Source: an uncultured Bacillota bacterium (lineage in GTDB: Bacteria; Bacillota; Clostridia; Oscillospirales; Oscillospiraceae). Taken from it: 64,000 nucleotides of DNA. The stretch lies in assembly GCA_947645675.1 (NCBI GenBank), contig CANSDP010000007.1, forward strand, positions 1 through 64,000, read 5' to 3'. Positions 12,622-22,733 of this stretch are shown in pieces (position 1 is the stretch's first letter; every line of letters starts with the position of its first letter). The position numbers and the translations under genes are program-made. The notes under the pieces are model-generated. The model was not told where the DNA came from. It was given only the letters and a program-made list of their open reading frames with translations, and searched no databases.

Positions 12622-13104
12622 TTATACAGTCAGGTCCGCCGTGGACGCCCCCGCCAGCTCCATCAGCGCGGCGGGGTTCAGCTCCACCTGAAAGCCGATT
12701 TTTCCAGCCGACACCAGAATGGTGTCGATAATCTCCGCCGTCTCATGGAAAATTATGGGGTACTGCTTCTTCATCCTCACCGGGGAGCAGCCCCCGTGGA
12801 CGTAGCCCGTCAGGGGCAGCAGCTCCTTCTGGGCAACCATGGCGATGGACTTCTCCCCCACCGCCTTGGCCGCCTTTTTCAGGTCGAGGCTGTCCCCCAC
12901 CGGGATGTCAAACACATACACTCCCCCGGAGGCCCCCCGGGCCACCAGGGTCTTGAACACCGTCTCCGGGTCCTGCCCCAGCTGCCGGGCTACGCTTACC
13001 CCGTCCAATCCCGCGTCCGGGTCGTAGGCGTGGGGGGTGTAGGGGATGTTTTTCTGCTCCAAAACCCGCATGACGTTGGTTTTTTCTTCCTTCTGCTTCG
13101 CCAT
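12622..13104 (-). CDS. ybaK: Cys-tRNA(Pro)/Cys-tRNA(Cys) deacylase, YbaK/EbsC family
   Basis: KTNVMRVLEQKNIPYTPHAYDPD...VFKTLVARGASGGVYVFDIPV...VHGGCSPVRMKKQYPIIFHETA. Confidence 0.92.
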   Translation of the reverse strand: MAKQKEEKTNVMRVLEQKNIPYTPHAYDPDAGLDGVSVARQLGQDPETVFKTLVARGASGGVYVFDIPVGDSLDLKKAAKAVGEKSIAMVAQKELLPLTGYVHGGCSPVRMKKQYPIIFHETAEIIDTILVSAGKIGFQVELNPAALMELAGASTADLTV

Positions 13105-13296
13105 TTATTCCGCACCGTCCTCATAATAACAATCCTCCCGCCATTTGGCCGGGTTCGTGTCGATGTATTCCCATATCCGCCGGTAATCCGCCTCGTTGCG
13201 GATGATGTGGTCGTGGTAACCCTTCTGCCATATGGGGAAACCGGCTTTTTTTGATACCACACGCTTCATCTGCCCCACGATGATGGGAATTTCTTT

Positions 13297-13321
13297 TGTA
13301 GGGGCGGATATCATCCGCCCG
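13297..13321. repeat. REP palindrome inside the RAYT CDS (TGTAGGGGCGGATATCATCCGCCCG)
   Basis: Matches the intergenic REPs at 578-603, 29595 and 47572. Confidence 0.85.
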
Positions 13322-13464
13322 CTTCTCCACGCCAATGTCAAAATCAAATGTATATGATTTGGCATGACTACATATTTATCAACCTTAACGCCGGTATAAT
13401 GCTGTGGGATATCTTGAATTGCTTTTTCCACATAAACCCCATATTGAGACAGCCTTGGAGAAAA

Positions 13465-13489
13465 CGGGCGGATAATATCCGCCCCTACA
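13465..13489. repeat. REP palindrome inside the RAYT CDS, inverted (CGGGCGGATAATATCCGCCCCTACA)
   Basis: Inverted copy of the 13297 element, 143 bp away. Confidence 0.85.
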
Positions 13490-13661
13490 CAACGCATTGA
13501 AGAGGCCTCCCAGAAAAATTCCGCCCGTTTCCCGGCGCAGACCGTAATAAAATAATACCCCGGCCGGCCGTAATCGTAACCTTGCAGCCGGTTTTGTTTT
13601 CGTTTCGGCGGGTCCAAGAACGAATCTCTCATATCACAGCTCCGATGCTTTCGTCGGCGGT

Positions 13662-13880
13662 TTATCTCTTGTCTGTCCGGCCTAACAGGTAATCGGCGGA
13701 AACGTCAAAATGGTCCGCCAAAAAATTCAACATTGACACGGAAATGTTTACCTTCCCATATTCAATCTTCTGATAATGGCTGGGCGTACAATCCAACAAT
13801 TCCGCCATATTCTTTTGCGTCAAATGGTGATTCTCCCGCAGAGCTTTCAGTCTTTCTCCCATAATTTTCAGCAATTCCAT
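13662..13880 (-). CDS. XRE-family helix-turn-helix regulator
   Basis: RLKALRENHHLTQKNMAELLDCTPSHYQKIEYGKVNISVSMLNFLADHFDVSADYLLGRTDKR. Confidence 0.9.
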   Translation of the reverse strand: MELLKIMGERLKALRENHHLTQKNMAELLDCTPSHYQKIEYGKVNISVSMLNFLADHFDVSADYLLGRTDKR

Positions 13881-13914
13881 TCTGTACCCCTTGACCCGCT
13901 ATCACCTCACCGCG

Positions 13915-14178
13915 TCAGCGGTTTATCTCCCGGTTGTCCGTCCGGCCCAGGAGGTAATCGGTGGAGACACCAAAGTAGTCGCCCAAAAAAATCAAGGCGG
14001 TGCCTGATGCGTTGACCTCTCCGCTCTCCCAGCGTTGATAATTCCGCTCTGTGATGCCCATTAAATCCCCCATCTGCCTCTGGGTCATATTCTTTTCCTT
14101 CCGTAATGCCCGAAGACGCGCCGCGAACACTTCCAATTTGCTCTTCACAACAACACCTCTTGACACGTCAAAAAACAT
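13915..14178 (-). CDS. XRE-family helix-turn-helix regulator
   Basis: RLRALRKEKNMTQRQMGDLMGITERNYQRWESGEVNASGTALIFLGDYFGVSTDYLLGRTDN. Confidence 0.9.
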   Translation of the reverse strand: MFFDVSRGVVVKSKLEVFAARLRALRKEKNMTQRQMGDLMGITERNYQRWESGEVNASGTALIFLGDYFGVSTDYLLGRTDNREINR

Positions 14179-14188
14179 CTGGTATACT
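14160..14188 (+). promoter_or_regulatory. Sigma70-type promoter TTGACA-N17-TATACT for the small ORF at 14249
   Basis: TTGACA 14160-14165, TATACT 14183-14188, with an inverted repeat spanning 14164-14216. Confidence 0.75.
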
Positions 14189-14248
14189 AAATCGTGCCAC
14201 GATGTTTATCGACGTGATATTTCATAACATATTCAAGGAGGACATCCC

Positions 14249-14518
14249 ATGAACCAGTTCTGTGATTGGCTCTATCTCAACTACGCCGCCCCCAGATTTG
14301 ACGAGGAAGCCATGCCGGTATCCTACCAATATCAGAAACAGGAGTGGCTGACCTACGCCCAGACGCTGCCCAACCGTGAGCGGCTGTTATCTTTGGACCT
14401 GTTAAACAACTTGAAGGACTGCTGGGGCGCTCAGGCGTTCGCTTATGGTCTCCAGGCCGGGGTTCTTCTGGCCCTGGAAATTCTGCCTGATGGCCCTATT
14501 TCCCCCGAAGCTCAATAA
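14249..14518 (+). CDS. Small protein of unknown function (DUF6809-like by resemblance)
   Basis: 89-aa ORF with SD AAGGAGG; C-terminal [19 protein letters not shown] motif shared with the frameshifted ORF at 7498. Confidence 0.6.
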   Translation: MNQFCDWLYLNYAAPRFDEEAMPVSYQYQKQEWLTYAQTLPNRERLLSLDLLNNLKDCWGAQAFAYGLQAGVLLALEILPDGPISPEAQ

Positions 14519-16460
14519 TCTGATCCCGGAGGGCGGCGGCCAGCTCGAATTCCAGCATTTTGGCGGCCTCCCGCATTTCCTTTTCCAGCCGTGCGATACG
14601 CTCGGCCTTCTGCTGTTTAGTGAGGCCCTGGACCTCGCCCCGTTTTTCGGCGGTATCCTCGCCGGCGGAGATGCTCATCAGGTCCCGCACCGATTTGATG
14701 ACCGTCTTGGGGACGATGCCGTGTTCCTTGTTGAAGGCGTCCTGAATGCCCCGGCGGCGCTCGGTCTCGTCGATGGCCCGGGCCATGGAGGGTGTCACCG
14801 TGTCGGCGTACATGACCACCATGCCCTCGGCATTCCGGGCGGCCCGGCCGATGGTCTGGATCAAGGAGGTCTCACTGCGCAGGAAGCCCTCTTTATCCGC
14901 GTCCAGGATGGCCACCAGGCTTACCTCGGGCAGGTCCAGACCCTCCCGCAGCAGGTTGATGCCCACCAGCACATGGAAGGTGCCCAGCCGCAGGTCCCGG
15001 ATGATCTCCATGCGCTCCATGGCGTCGATGTCGTGGTGCATATACCGCACCTTGATGCCCGCCCCCTGGAGGTAGGTGGTGAGGTCCTCGGCCATCCGCT
15101 TGGTGAGGGTGGTCACCAGCACCCGCTCGTTCCGGGCGGTGCGTGTGTTGATCTCACCGATGAGGTCGTCGATCTGCCCCTCCACCGGCCTCACCTCAAT
15201 CACAGGGTCCAGCAGGCCGGTGGGCCGGATGACCTGCTCCACGATCTGCCCCGACCGGGTGCGCTCATACTCCCCGGGGGTGGCGGAGACGTAGACGATC
15301 TGATTCACCCGTTTTTCAAACTCCGGAAATTGCAGAGGCCGGTTGTCGAAGGCGCAGGGCAGGCGGAAGCCGTAGTCCACCAGGGTGGTCTTTCGGGCCC
15401 GGTCGCCGTTGTACATGGCCCTCACTTGGGGCAGGGTGACATGGCTCTCGTCGATGAACAGCACAAAGTCCTTGGGGAAGTAGTCCAGGAGGGTGTTGGG
15501 GGGCGAGCCCACCGGCCTGCCCTCAATCACCCGGGAGTAGTTCTCAATGCCGGAGCAGTAGCCCAGCTCCTGCATCATCTCGATGTCATACATGGTGCGC
15601 TGCTTGATGCGCTGAGCCTCGATGAGTTTATTTTCGCCCTCGAAGAAGGCCACCCGCTCCTCCATCTCCCGGTAGATCTCCTGAATGGCGGCGTCCATCT
15701 TGTCCTTGGGGGTGACGTAGTGGGTGGCGGGCCAGATGGGGATATTCTGCAAGCGCCGGATGGGTGAGCCGGTGACCACATTGATTTCCGAAATGCGGTC
15801 GATCTCGTCCCCGAAGAACTCCACCCGAATGGCGGTGTCCTTCCAGTAGGCGGGCCAGACCTCCACCGTGTCCCCCCGGACCCGGAACATGTTGCGCTCA
15901 AAGGCGATGTCGTTGCGCTCATACCGGATGGCCACCAGCTTTTTCAACAGCTCGTCCCGCTCCAGACAGGCCCCCACCCGGAGGGAAACCATCAGCTGTC
16001 CGAAATCCTCCGGCTCGCCCAGACCGTAGATGCAGGACACCGAGCTTACCACGATCACGTCCCGCCGCTCCAGCAGGGAGACGGTGGCCGACAGCCGCAG
16101 CCGGTCGATCTCCTCGTTGATGGAGGAATCCTTCTCAATGAAGGTGTCGGTGTGGGGAATATAGGCCTCGGGCTGGTAGTAGTCGTAGTAGGAGACGAAG
16201 TACTCCACCGCGTTGTTGGGAAAGAACTCCCGGAACTCGGCGCACAGCTGGGCGGCCAGGGTCTTGTTATGGGCCAGCACCAGGGTGGGCCGCTGAACCT
16301 TCTCGATGATCTTGGCCATAGTGAAGGTCTTGCCCGAGCCGGTAACACCCAGCAGAGTCTGCTCGTCCAGCCCGTTCTCGATGCCCGCCGCCAGAGCGGC
16401 AATGGCCTCTGGCTGGTCGCCGCTGGGGGTGTATTCGGATACGACTTCAAATTCAGGCAT
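14496..16460 (-). CDS. uvrB: Excinuclease ABC subunit B
   Basis: [49 protein letters not shown]...; complete UvrB. Confidence 0.98.
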   Translation of the reverse strand: MPEFEVVSEYTPSGDQPEAIAALAAGIENGLDEQTLLGVTGSGKTFTMAKIIEKVQRPTLVLAHNKTLAAQLCAEFREFFPNNAVEYFVSYYDYYQPEAYIPHTDTFIEKDSSINEEIDRLRLSATVSLLERRDVIVVSSVSCIYGLGEPEDFGQLMVSLRVGACLERDELLKKLVAIRYERNDIAFERNMFRVRGDTVEVWPAYWKDTAIRVEFFGDEIDRISEINVVTGSPIRRLQNIPIWPATHYVTPKDKMDAAIQEIYREMEERVAFFEGENKLIEAQRIKQRTMYDIEMMQELGYCSGIENYSRVIEGRPVGSPPNTLLDYFPKDFVLFIDESHVTLPQVRAMYNGDRARKTTLVDYGFRLPCAFDNRPLQFPEFEKRVNQIVYVSATPGEYERTRSGQIVEQVIRPTGLLDPVIEVRPVEGQIDDLIGEINTRTARNERVLVTTLTKRMAEDLTTYLQGAGIKVRYMHHDIDAMERMEIIRDLRLGTFHVLVGINLLREGLDLPEVSLVAILDADKEGFLRSETSLIQTIGRAARNAEGMVVMYADTVTPSMARAIDETERRRGIQDAFNKEHGIVPKTVIKSVRDLMSISAGEDTAEKRGEVQGLTKQQKAERIARLEKEMREAAKMLEFELAAALRDQIIELRGK

Positions 16461-16579
16461 TCCCTTCACCTCACTGCTTGATCTGTGGCCGCGGAGCGCG
16501 GCGTTCTACAGCCTCTGGCGGAATTTCCCCCATTATATCAGAACCAACGTTCTATATCAAGAGAAATCGAACAAATTTT

Positions 16580-17305
16580 TCACCACTGTCCCGGATAAAT
16601 CATGCGGAAACCGCCGCGGCCCCCGGCCTCGCTCTCCCGGATGGACACCAGGTCGCCGTCCACAAAAACCAGGTGGTCCACCAGACGCACGCCCAGGGGC
16701 TCCAGGGCGGCCCGGATCACCTGAGTAGTGTTCAGGTCCTCCGGGGAGGGAAGCGCCACCCCGCTGACGTGGTTGTGGGCCAGGTAGCAGAAGGTGGCCC
16801 GCAGGGCCAGACACTCCTCCGCCGCCCGGCGGATGGTCACGTCGGAGCTGCCGATGTTCCCCTCGGACAGCTTCCGCACCCCCAGCAGCTTCTCCTTGGC
16901 GTCCAGGCAGAGGATATAGACCATCTCGTTCCGGGCGCCGTACAGATAGGGGGCCAGCACATGGCCGGCCTCGGCGGCAGTGTGAATCAGCCGTCCCGGG
17001 CCGGTGCGGCCCTCCAGATAGCGGCCCAGCACCGCGGGGAACAGCTTGAGCATGGCAGCGGAGTGCTCCCCCATCCCCTTCACCTTCATCAGCTCCTCGG
17101 GCAGGGCGTCCAGCGCGCCGGACAGGGAGCCGAACCGGTCGATGAGCTCATGGGCCAGAGGGTTCACATCCCCCTGGGGGATGGCGTAGAACAAAATCAG
17201 CTCCAGCACCCTGTGGTCGGGCCAGCCCTCAATGCCCCGGGTGAGAAACTCCTCCTTCACCCGCCCCCGGTGGCCGGTGTGGATGGTTTTTTTGCTCATT
17301 ACCAC
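16580..17305 (-). CDS. radC: RadC family JAB-domain protein (UPF0758)
   Basis: HxHPSG-like AHNHVSGVALPSPED...TQVIRAALEPLGVRLVDHLVFVDG. Confidence 0.9.
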   Translation of the reverse strand: MVMSKKTIHTGHRGRVKEEFLTRGIEGWPDHRVLELILFYAIPQGDVNPLAHELIDRFGSLSGALDALPEELMKVKGMGEHSAAMLKLFPAVLGRYLEGRTGPGRLIHTAAEAGHVLAPYLYGARNEMVYILCLDAKEKLLGVRKLSEGNIGSSDVTIRRAAEECLALRATFCYLAHNHVSGVALPSPEDLNTTQVIRAALEPLGVRLVDHLVFVDGDLVSIRESEAGGRGGFRMIYPGQW

Positions 17306-17970
17306 GCCCCGTACTGGGCCAGGTAGTCCTCCATCCTGGCCTTCATCCCGTCGTCAATGTAAACCTTTCCGTCCACCGGGTTGTTGTGGAGGAAGGAGAT
17401 GACCTCCTTCACCGTGACAATGGGGAAGACCTGGATGCCGTAGTCCTGGCGCAGCTCGTCCAGGGTGGAGCAGTCCCGGGTGCCCCGCTCCATCCGGTCC
17501 ACCGAGACAAAGAGGGCCTTCATGTCCACCTTGGCCACATGCCTGAACAGCTCAATGCTCTCCCGGACGGCGGTGCCAGCGGTGACCACGTCCTCGATAA
17601 TCACCACCCGGTCGCCGTCCTGGGGCTTGCAGCCCACCATGGAGCCGCCCTCGCCGTGGTCCTTGGCCTCCTTGCGGTTGAAGCAGTAGGGCAGGTCCCG
17701 GCCGTAATTGCGGAAGAGGGAGGCGGCGGCGGAGACGGCCAGCGGGATGCCCTTGTAGGCTGGGCCGAAGAGGCAGTCGATCCCCTGGGGCAGGTTCTCC
17801 TGGATGCAGGCGGCGTAGTAATCCCCCAGCCGCGCGGCCTGGGCTCCGGTCTTATAGTTTCCGGTGTTGACGAAATAAGGGGTCTTTCGCCCGGACTTGG
17901 TGGTGAAGTCCCCAAAGGTAAGGACGCCGGAGCGCACCATGAAGGTGATAAATTCCTCTTTATAGGTCAT
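17299..17970 (-). CDS. pyrE: Orotate phosphoribosyltransferase
   Basis: RKTPYFVNTGNYKTG...FGPAYKGIPLA...DRVVIIEDVVTAGTAVRE. Confidence 0.95.
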   Translation of the reverse strand: MTYKEEFITFMVRSGVLTFGDFTTKSGRKTPYFVNTGNYKTGAQAARLGDYYAACIQENLPQGIDCLFGPAYKGIPLAVSAAASLFRNYGRDLPYCFNRKEAKDHGEGGSMVGCKPQDGDRVVIIEDVVTAGTAVRESIELFRHVAKVDMKALFVSVDRMERGTRDCSTLDELRQDYGIQVFPIVTVKEVISFLHNNPVDGKVYIDDGMKARMEDYLAQYGAW

Positions 17971-18047
17971 AGCAAAAACTCCTTTTTTCCCGATTTTAGC
18001 ATTTTATTATACCATCTTTTCCTCTGTTGTACAAGAGCTTCCGCAAC

Positions 18048-18300
18048 CCAAAAGCCTCCCTCTTAGAGGGAGGTGGCACGGCGAAGCCGTGACGGAGGGA
18101 GTCCTTCGGAGGTCCGCGGGGGCCTTGGGGACTCCCTCAGTCAGCTTCGCTGACAGCTCCCTCGGGGAGGGAGCCTTTGTCCGCGCGGCGGGGACGAAGG
18201 GGACCTTTGTAGGGCGGGACGACCCGGCCCGCCGTCCACGGAGAGCGGGTACCCTCGGGAGAACGGCGCGCCGGGGTCGTCGCGCCCTACAGACGCAAAA
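18048..18300 (-). repeat. Composite multi-hairpin repeat, copy A (CTCC-hairpin module + GACGACCCGGC module)
   Basis: Reverse complement is >90% identical by eye to 38564-38815 over ~250 bp. Confidence 0.9.
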
Positions 18301-18326
18301 TCGTTTTCTCCGCTCTCCCGCACGCC

Positions 18327-18365
18327 AAAAAAGCGGCCCGCCTGGAGTTCATCCAGGCAGGCCGC
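18327..18365 (-). terminator. Rho-independent terminator downstream of dapL
   Basis: Reverse strand GCGGCCTGCCTGGATGAACTCCAGGCGGGCCGCTTTTTT. Confidence 0.8.
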
Positions 18366-18371
18366 CCGCCC

Positions 18372-19592
18372 TTATTGGAACATTTTGCAGACCCGCTCCA
18401 CAGCGGTTTTGGTGGCCCCGGCCTCGCCGAAGGCGGTGAGGCGGACATAGCCCTCCCCGCTGGGCCCGAAGCCCGCGCCGGGGGTACAGGCCACGTTGGC
18501 CCGGTCGAGAACCTGGTCGAAGAAGTCCCAAGAGCCCACCCCCTCGGGGGTCTTGAGCCAGATGTAGGGGGCGTCCATTCCGCCGAAGCAGGTCAGCCCG
18601 GCGGCGGTAAGGCCCTCCCGGATGACCCGGGCGTTTTCCCGATAGTAGCCGATATTGTCCATGATCTGAGCCCGGCCCTCCTGGGTGTAGACGGCGGCGG
18701 CCCCCCGCTGGACCACATAGGGCACGCCGTTGAACTTGGTGCACTGGCGGCGGTTCCAGAGGCTGTTCAGCTTGGCCCCGCCCCGCTCCAGCTCCATGGG
18801 CACCACGGTGTAGGCGCAGCGGTTGCCGGTGAAGCCGGCGGTCTTGGAGAAGGAGCGGAACTCAATGGCGCAGGTCCGGGCTCCCTCAATCTCGAAGATG
18901 CTATGGGGCACGTCGGGGCTGGTGACAAAGGCCTCATAGGCGGAGTCGAAGAGGATCACCGCCCCGGAGGCGTTGGCCCAGTCCACCCAGGCCTTCAGCT
19001 TATCCCGGCTCATCACCGCGCCGGTGGGGTTGTTGGGGGAGCAGATATAGACGATGTCCGCCCGCTCCCGGATGGGCTCCGGGGCGAAGCCGTTCTCCTC
19101 CACGCAGGGCATATAGACCAGCCGGTCCCACCGGCCCGGTCCCTCCTGAAAGCTCCCGGCCCGGCCGGCCATGGCGTTGGTGTCCACATAGACGGGGTAC
19201 ACCGGGTCACAGATGGCTACGATGTTGTCCACGCCGAAGATGTCGCCGATGTTGCCGCAGTCGCTTTTGGCCCCGTCGGAGATGAAGATTTCCCCGGGCT
19301 GGATGTCCACGCCCCGGGCGGCGTAGTCCCCCTGGGCGATGGCTTGGCGCAGGAACTCATAGCCCTGCTCCGGTCCATAGCCCCGGAAGCCCTCCGCCGT
19401 CCCCATCTCGTCCACGGCGGCGTGCATCGCCCGGGTCACGGCGGGAACCAGAGGCCGGGTCACATCGCCGATGGACAGCTTGATGATCTCCGCACCGGGG
19501 TGGGTCTCACCATACACCCGGATGCGCCGGGCCACCTCAGAGAAGAGGTAGCTTCCAGGCAGCTTCAAAAAGTTTTCGTTGATTTTTACCAT
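18372..19592 (-). CDS. dapL: LL-diaminopimelate aminotransferase
   Basis: INENFLKLPGSYLFSEVARRIRVY...IKLSIGDVTRPL...FRSFSKTAGFTGNRCAYTVVP. Confidence 0.95.
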   Translation of the reverse strand: MVKINENFLKLPGSYLFSEVARRIRVYGETHPGAEIIKLSIGDVTRPLVPAVTRAMHAAVDEMGTAEGFRGYGPEQGYEFLRQAIAQGDYAARGVDIQPGEIFISDGAKSDCGNIGDIFGVDNIVAICDPVYPVYVDTNAMAGRAGSFQEGPGRWDRLVYMPCVEENGFAPEPIRERADIVYICSPNNPTGAVMSRDKLKAWVDWANASGAVILFDSAYEAFVTSPDVPHSIFEIEGARTCAIEFRSFSKTAGFTGNRCAYTVVPMELERGGAKLNSLWNRRQCTKFNGVPYVVQRGAAAVYTQEGRAQIMDNIGYYRENARVIREGLTAAGLTCFGGMDAPYIWLKTPEGVGSWDFFDQVLDRANVACTPGAGFGPSGEGYVRLTAFGEAGATKTAVERVCKMFQ

Positions 19593-19682
19593 GGAGTGTC
19601 AGCTCCTTCCGGATTTACACAGAATATCGTCTCACATTATAAGAGATTCCCGGAAGAAAGACAAGGGGCAATTTCCCGAATT

Positions 19683-21095
19683 TCAGCTCACCGGGATGGT
19701 CTCACCCATCAGCGACAGCGAGACCACCTCCTCCAGGTCCACCGGCTCTGCGAATTTCCAGGTGTTGAAGGTCTTCCAGATCGGGTCGATTCCGCCGATA
19801 TTGTCGTAGCTGCCCGTGTCAGGCTCCGCTTCCACGGTAGTGCCGTCCCTTTTCACGGCATACAGCGTACTGCGACAAAATGCACCCGTGTCGTTGCTGC
19901 TCATGGTCACTGACAGGGGAGACAGGGTCACCTGATCCACTCTCCGGCCCGCCAGCTCGCCCGTCCAGTCCAGGACAAGGGAGGAGTAGTATTCCATCTG
20001 AAAATCAATATTCCAGGAGCCTTCAATGATCGTCCCAGGCCGGGTGTACCGGCCATAGAACCGGGCTGTGCAGTCCTGAATAGTTTCCAAATCATCCGCC
20101 TGGATCAGAGGAAACAGAATGTCCACACCGCCCGGCACAAGGGTCTCCCGGTATGCCTTGCCAAGGGTGTCTCCGATCTCAAAGGGGAGGAGGGTGCAGA
20201 GGAACCAGCTGTCCCCCTCCTCATCCAGGATGGATATCCCGTCCGCGAAGCCAAGACGAATGTGGAAGCACCCGTCGCTGGCCAGGCCCATAGAGGATAT
20301 CCACATATCCTCTGTACCCTCTATGGGTTGGGGATTCAGCTCCGGAGCCAGCACCACCTTTTCGCTGGGAAGGATATCGTCTGTGTAGCCAAGATTTATA
20401 ATGTCGCTGGGGCTGAGGATAGTCTGATTTTCCTCTCCCATAGGCAGACTTTCCAGTACCTCGCCGCTGATGGTTCCAATGTTGGTTTCGTTGTTTATTT
20501 TCGCCTGATAGGTGCTCATCCCCGTAAGGGACAGATGCGCGTCCGGAGTGGGGACACCCTCCTCCCAATAATCGATATTGGTAGAGAATAGGGCGGTTTT
20601 TGTCTCCGGGTCATAGGAGATCAGATCAAAACTGCCGTTTCTAAGACTGAAAAGGGAAAGCCCCATAGAGCTGCCGCCTGGTTCAGCCGCTTTCGTCCTG
20701 CCGTTTTCTATCTTGCCCATCAGCGTCAAATACTCGTTCAGCCGGTCCTGCTCCACGTCCTGCACGGAGATATAGAACCGGGCCTCCAGGTCGTCGGCCA
20801 GGGCGCTGAGGACCTGGACCTTGATGCCCTGGTCCCGGCACACGGCCCCCCGGATGGTCTGGGCGTAGGGGGCGAAGGCCCCCAGCTGTTTTGTCATGGC
20901 CTCCCACACCGCGGGCATCGCGGCGGCGGCGGCCGTAATGGTGAGGACGGCGGCGGCCAGGATCAAGGCCGCGGCCTTTCGTCCGATCCACTTTGCTTGT
21001 TTCACTTCAGTACCTCCTTCAATCATGTCGTAAAGCTCGTCCAGCTTCTCCTGCCGGGGCTCCAGGCGGTCCATCTCAAACCTGTATCTGTCCAC
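19683..21095 (-). CDS. DUF4179-type membrane protein, putative anti-sigma factor
   Basis: Short cytoplasmic N-terminus, one TM, large extracytoplasmic region; overlaps the upstream ECF sigma gene. Confidence 0.65.
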   Translation of the reverse strand: MDRYRFEMDRLEPRQEKLDELYDMIEGGTEVKQAKWIGRKAAALILAAAVLTITAAAAAMPAVWEAMTKQLGAFAPYAQTIRGAVCRDQGIKVQVLSALADDLEARFYISVQDVEQDRLNEYLTLMGKIENGRTKAAEPGGSSMGLSLFSLRNGSFDLISYDPETKTALFSTNIDYWEEGVPTPDAHLSLTGMSTYQAKINNETNIGTISGEVLESLPMGEENQTILSPSDIINLGYTDDILPSEKVVLAPELNPQPIEGTEDMWISSMGLASDGCFHIRLGFADGISILDEEGDSWFLCTLLPFEIGDTLGKAYRETLVPGGVDILFPLIQADDLETIQDCTARFYGRYTRPGTIIEGSWNIDFQMEYYSSLVLDWTGELAGRRVDQVTLSPLSVTMSSNDTGAFCRSTLYAVKRDGTTVEAEPDTGSYDNIGGIDPIWKTFNTWKFAEPVDLEEVVSLSLMGETIPVS

Positions 21096-21570
21096 CGTCC
21101 TCCTCCTCTCTCAGCTGGTTCCTCAGCAGGTCCCTGGCCCGAAACAGGCGGGACTTGACCGTTCCCTCACTTCTCCCAAGGATCCTGGCGATCTCGGCCA
21201 CGGAGTAGCCCTCATAGTAGTACAGGTGGATGGGGATACGGTACCGGGCTGGCAGGGAGAGCACCGCCTGAGTGACGCTCCCCTCCTCCGGGCGCTCCGG
21301 CGCGGACAGGTTCTCGTCCAGGGGCTCCTCCCGCCTCCGCCAGGGCAGGCGGAACAGGTCGTTGGCGCAGTTGGACGCCACCCGAAGCAGCCAGGCCTTG
21401 GCGTGCTCCTCGCTGTCAAAAGACGGCCGAAACTTAATCAGGCGGAGAAACGTCTCCTGCATCACGTCCTCCGCGTCGGCCCGGGAGCCCGTCCTGGCAT
21501 AGGCCAGCCGGTACACCGCCGGGGCGTACTGCTTGACCAGAGCGCCGGGGTCGTTCCACGGTTCCTGCAT
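21076..21570 (-). CDS. ECF-type RNA polymerase sigma factor
   Basis: YRLAYARTGSRADAEDVMQETFLRLIKF...LPARYRIPIHLYYYEGYSVAEIARILGRSEGTVKSRLFRARDLLR. Confidence 0.93.
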   Translation of the reverse strand: MQEPWNDPGALVKQYAPAVYRLAYARTGSRADAEDVMQETFLRLIKFRPSFDSEEHAKAWLLRVASNCANDLFRLPWRRREEPLDENLSAPERPEEGSVTQAVLSLPARYRIPIHLYYYEGYSVAEIARILGRSEGTVKSRLFRARDLLRNQLREEEDGGQIQV

Positions 21571-21646
21571 GCTCTCCCTCCCTTCTGCTTATAATACGGC
21601 GCCGAGGCCCATTTGGTTGCGTGACGGAAAAAATTTTTTTCGCACG

Positions 21647-21680
21647 AAAAAGCGGCCTGAGTCACAGCTCAGGCCGCTTC
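21647..21680 (-). terminator. Terminator of the rplJL operon
   Basis: Reverse strand AAGCGGCCTGAGCTGTGACTCAGGCCGCTTTTT. Confidence 0.85.
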
Positions 21681-21721
21681 GGCGTTGTTATCTAATACGC
21701 TGTACGGAAAGCGGGGGTTGC

Positions 21722-22099
21722 TTACTTCAGCTCCACCTTGGCGCCGGCTTCCTCCAGCTTCTTCTTCAGCTCCTCGGCCTCGTCCTTGGACACGGCCTCC
21801 TTCAGAGTCTTGGGAGCGCCCTCGACAGCGCCCTTGGCCTCGGCCAGGCCCAGACCGGTGATCTCGCGGACGGCCTTGATGACCTTGATCTTGGCGGCGG
21901 CGTCGAAGCCGGTCAGGACCACGTCAAACTCGGTCTTCTCCACGGCGGCCTCAGCGGCTCCGCCGCCGGCGGCGGGAGCGGCCATAGCGGCGGCGGACAC
22001 GCCGAACTCCTCCTCCAGAGCCTTCACCAGCTCGGACAGCTCCAGAACGGTCAGAGCCTTCACTTCCTCAATCAGAGCAGTAATCTTCTCACTAGCCAT
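21722..22099 (-). CDS. rplL: 50S ribosomal protein L7/L12
   Basis: [35 protein letters not shown]...[27 protein letters not shown]. Confidence 0.98.
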   Translation of the reverse strand: MASEKITALIEEVKALTVLELSELVKALEEEFGVSAAAMAAPAAGGGAAEAAVEKTEFDVVLTGFDAAAKIKVIKAVREITGLGLAEAKGAVEGAPKTLKEAVSKDEAEELKKKLEEAGAKVELK

Positions 22100-22142
22100 G
22101 ATAAATAAACCTCCTATATCGTATGTTGATAGAATGTGCCGC

Positions 22143-22697
22143 TTACTCGGCGGCGGGAGCGGCCTCCTCTGCGGGGGCCTCCTCCTTGGCGGCAGGCTCG
22201 CCGCCCTTCTCGGCGATGGCCTTCAGCACGATGGCCAGGCTGGTAATGGGAGCCAGCATCATGCCCAGAGCCTGAGCCTGGAGCACGTCCTTGGAAGGCA
22301 GCTCGGCCAGAGCCATGATCTCCTCCAGGGAGATCACCTTGCCATCCATAAAGCCGCCCTTGATGTTGAACTTATCCTCGCCCAGCTTCTTGGCGTGCTT
22401 GTTGACCACGCGCATGGGGGCGATGGGGTCGCCGGCGCAGGTGGCCAGAGAGGTGGTGCCGTTGAGCACCCCGTCCAGCTCCTTCAGTCCGGCGCTGTCC
22501 AGAGCGAAGCGGACCAGGGTGTTCTTCACCACGCTGTACTGTACGTCGTTCTGACGCAGCTCGGCGCGCAGGGCGGTATCCTCCGCCACGGTGATGCCCT
22601 TATAGTCCACCAGCACGCCGCTGGCGGCGCCCTTCAGCTGTTCCTCCAGAGCGGCCACCACGGCCTTCTTCTCGGAAAGGACCTTTGCGTTAGGCAT
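22143..22697 (-). CDS. rplJ: 50S ribosomal protein L10
   Basis: [46 protein letters not shown]... Confidence 0.95.
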   Translation of the reverse strand: MPNAKVLSEKKAVVAALEEQLKGAASGVLVDYKGITVAEDTALRAELRQNDVQYSVVKNTLVRFALDSAGLKELDGVLNGTTSLATCAGDPIAPMRVVNKHAKKLGEDKFNIKGGFMDGKVISLEEIMALAELPSKDVLQAQALGMMLAPITSLAIVLKAIAEKGGEPAAKEEAPAEEAAPAAE

Positions 22698-22733
22698 ATT
22701 TGGTTTCACCTCCAGAAAATCATCCGCGAAACA

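Larger units (their letters stand above)
13105..13632 (-). mobile_element. Y1-type transposase, REP-associated (RAYT-like)
   Basis: YDYGRPGYYFITVCAGKRAEFF...VDKYVVMPNHIHLIL...WQKGYHDHIIRNEADYRRIWEYIDTNPAKW; HxH (NHIHL) and downstream catalytic-Tyr region. Confidence 0.85.
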
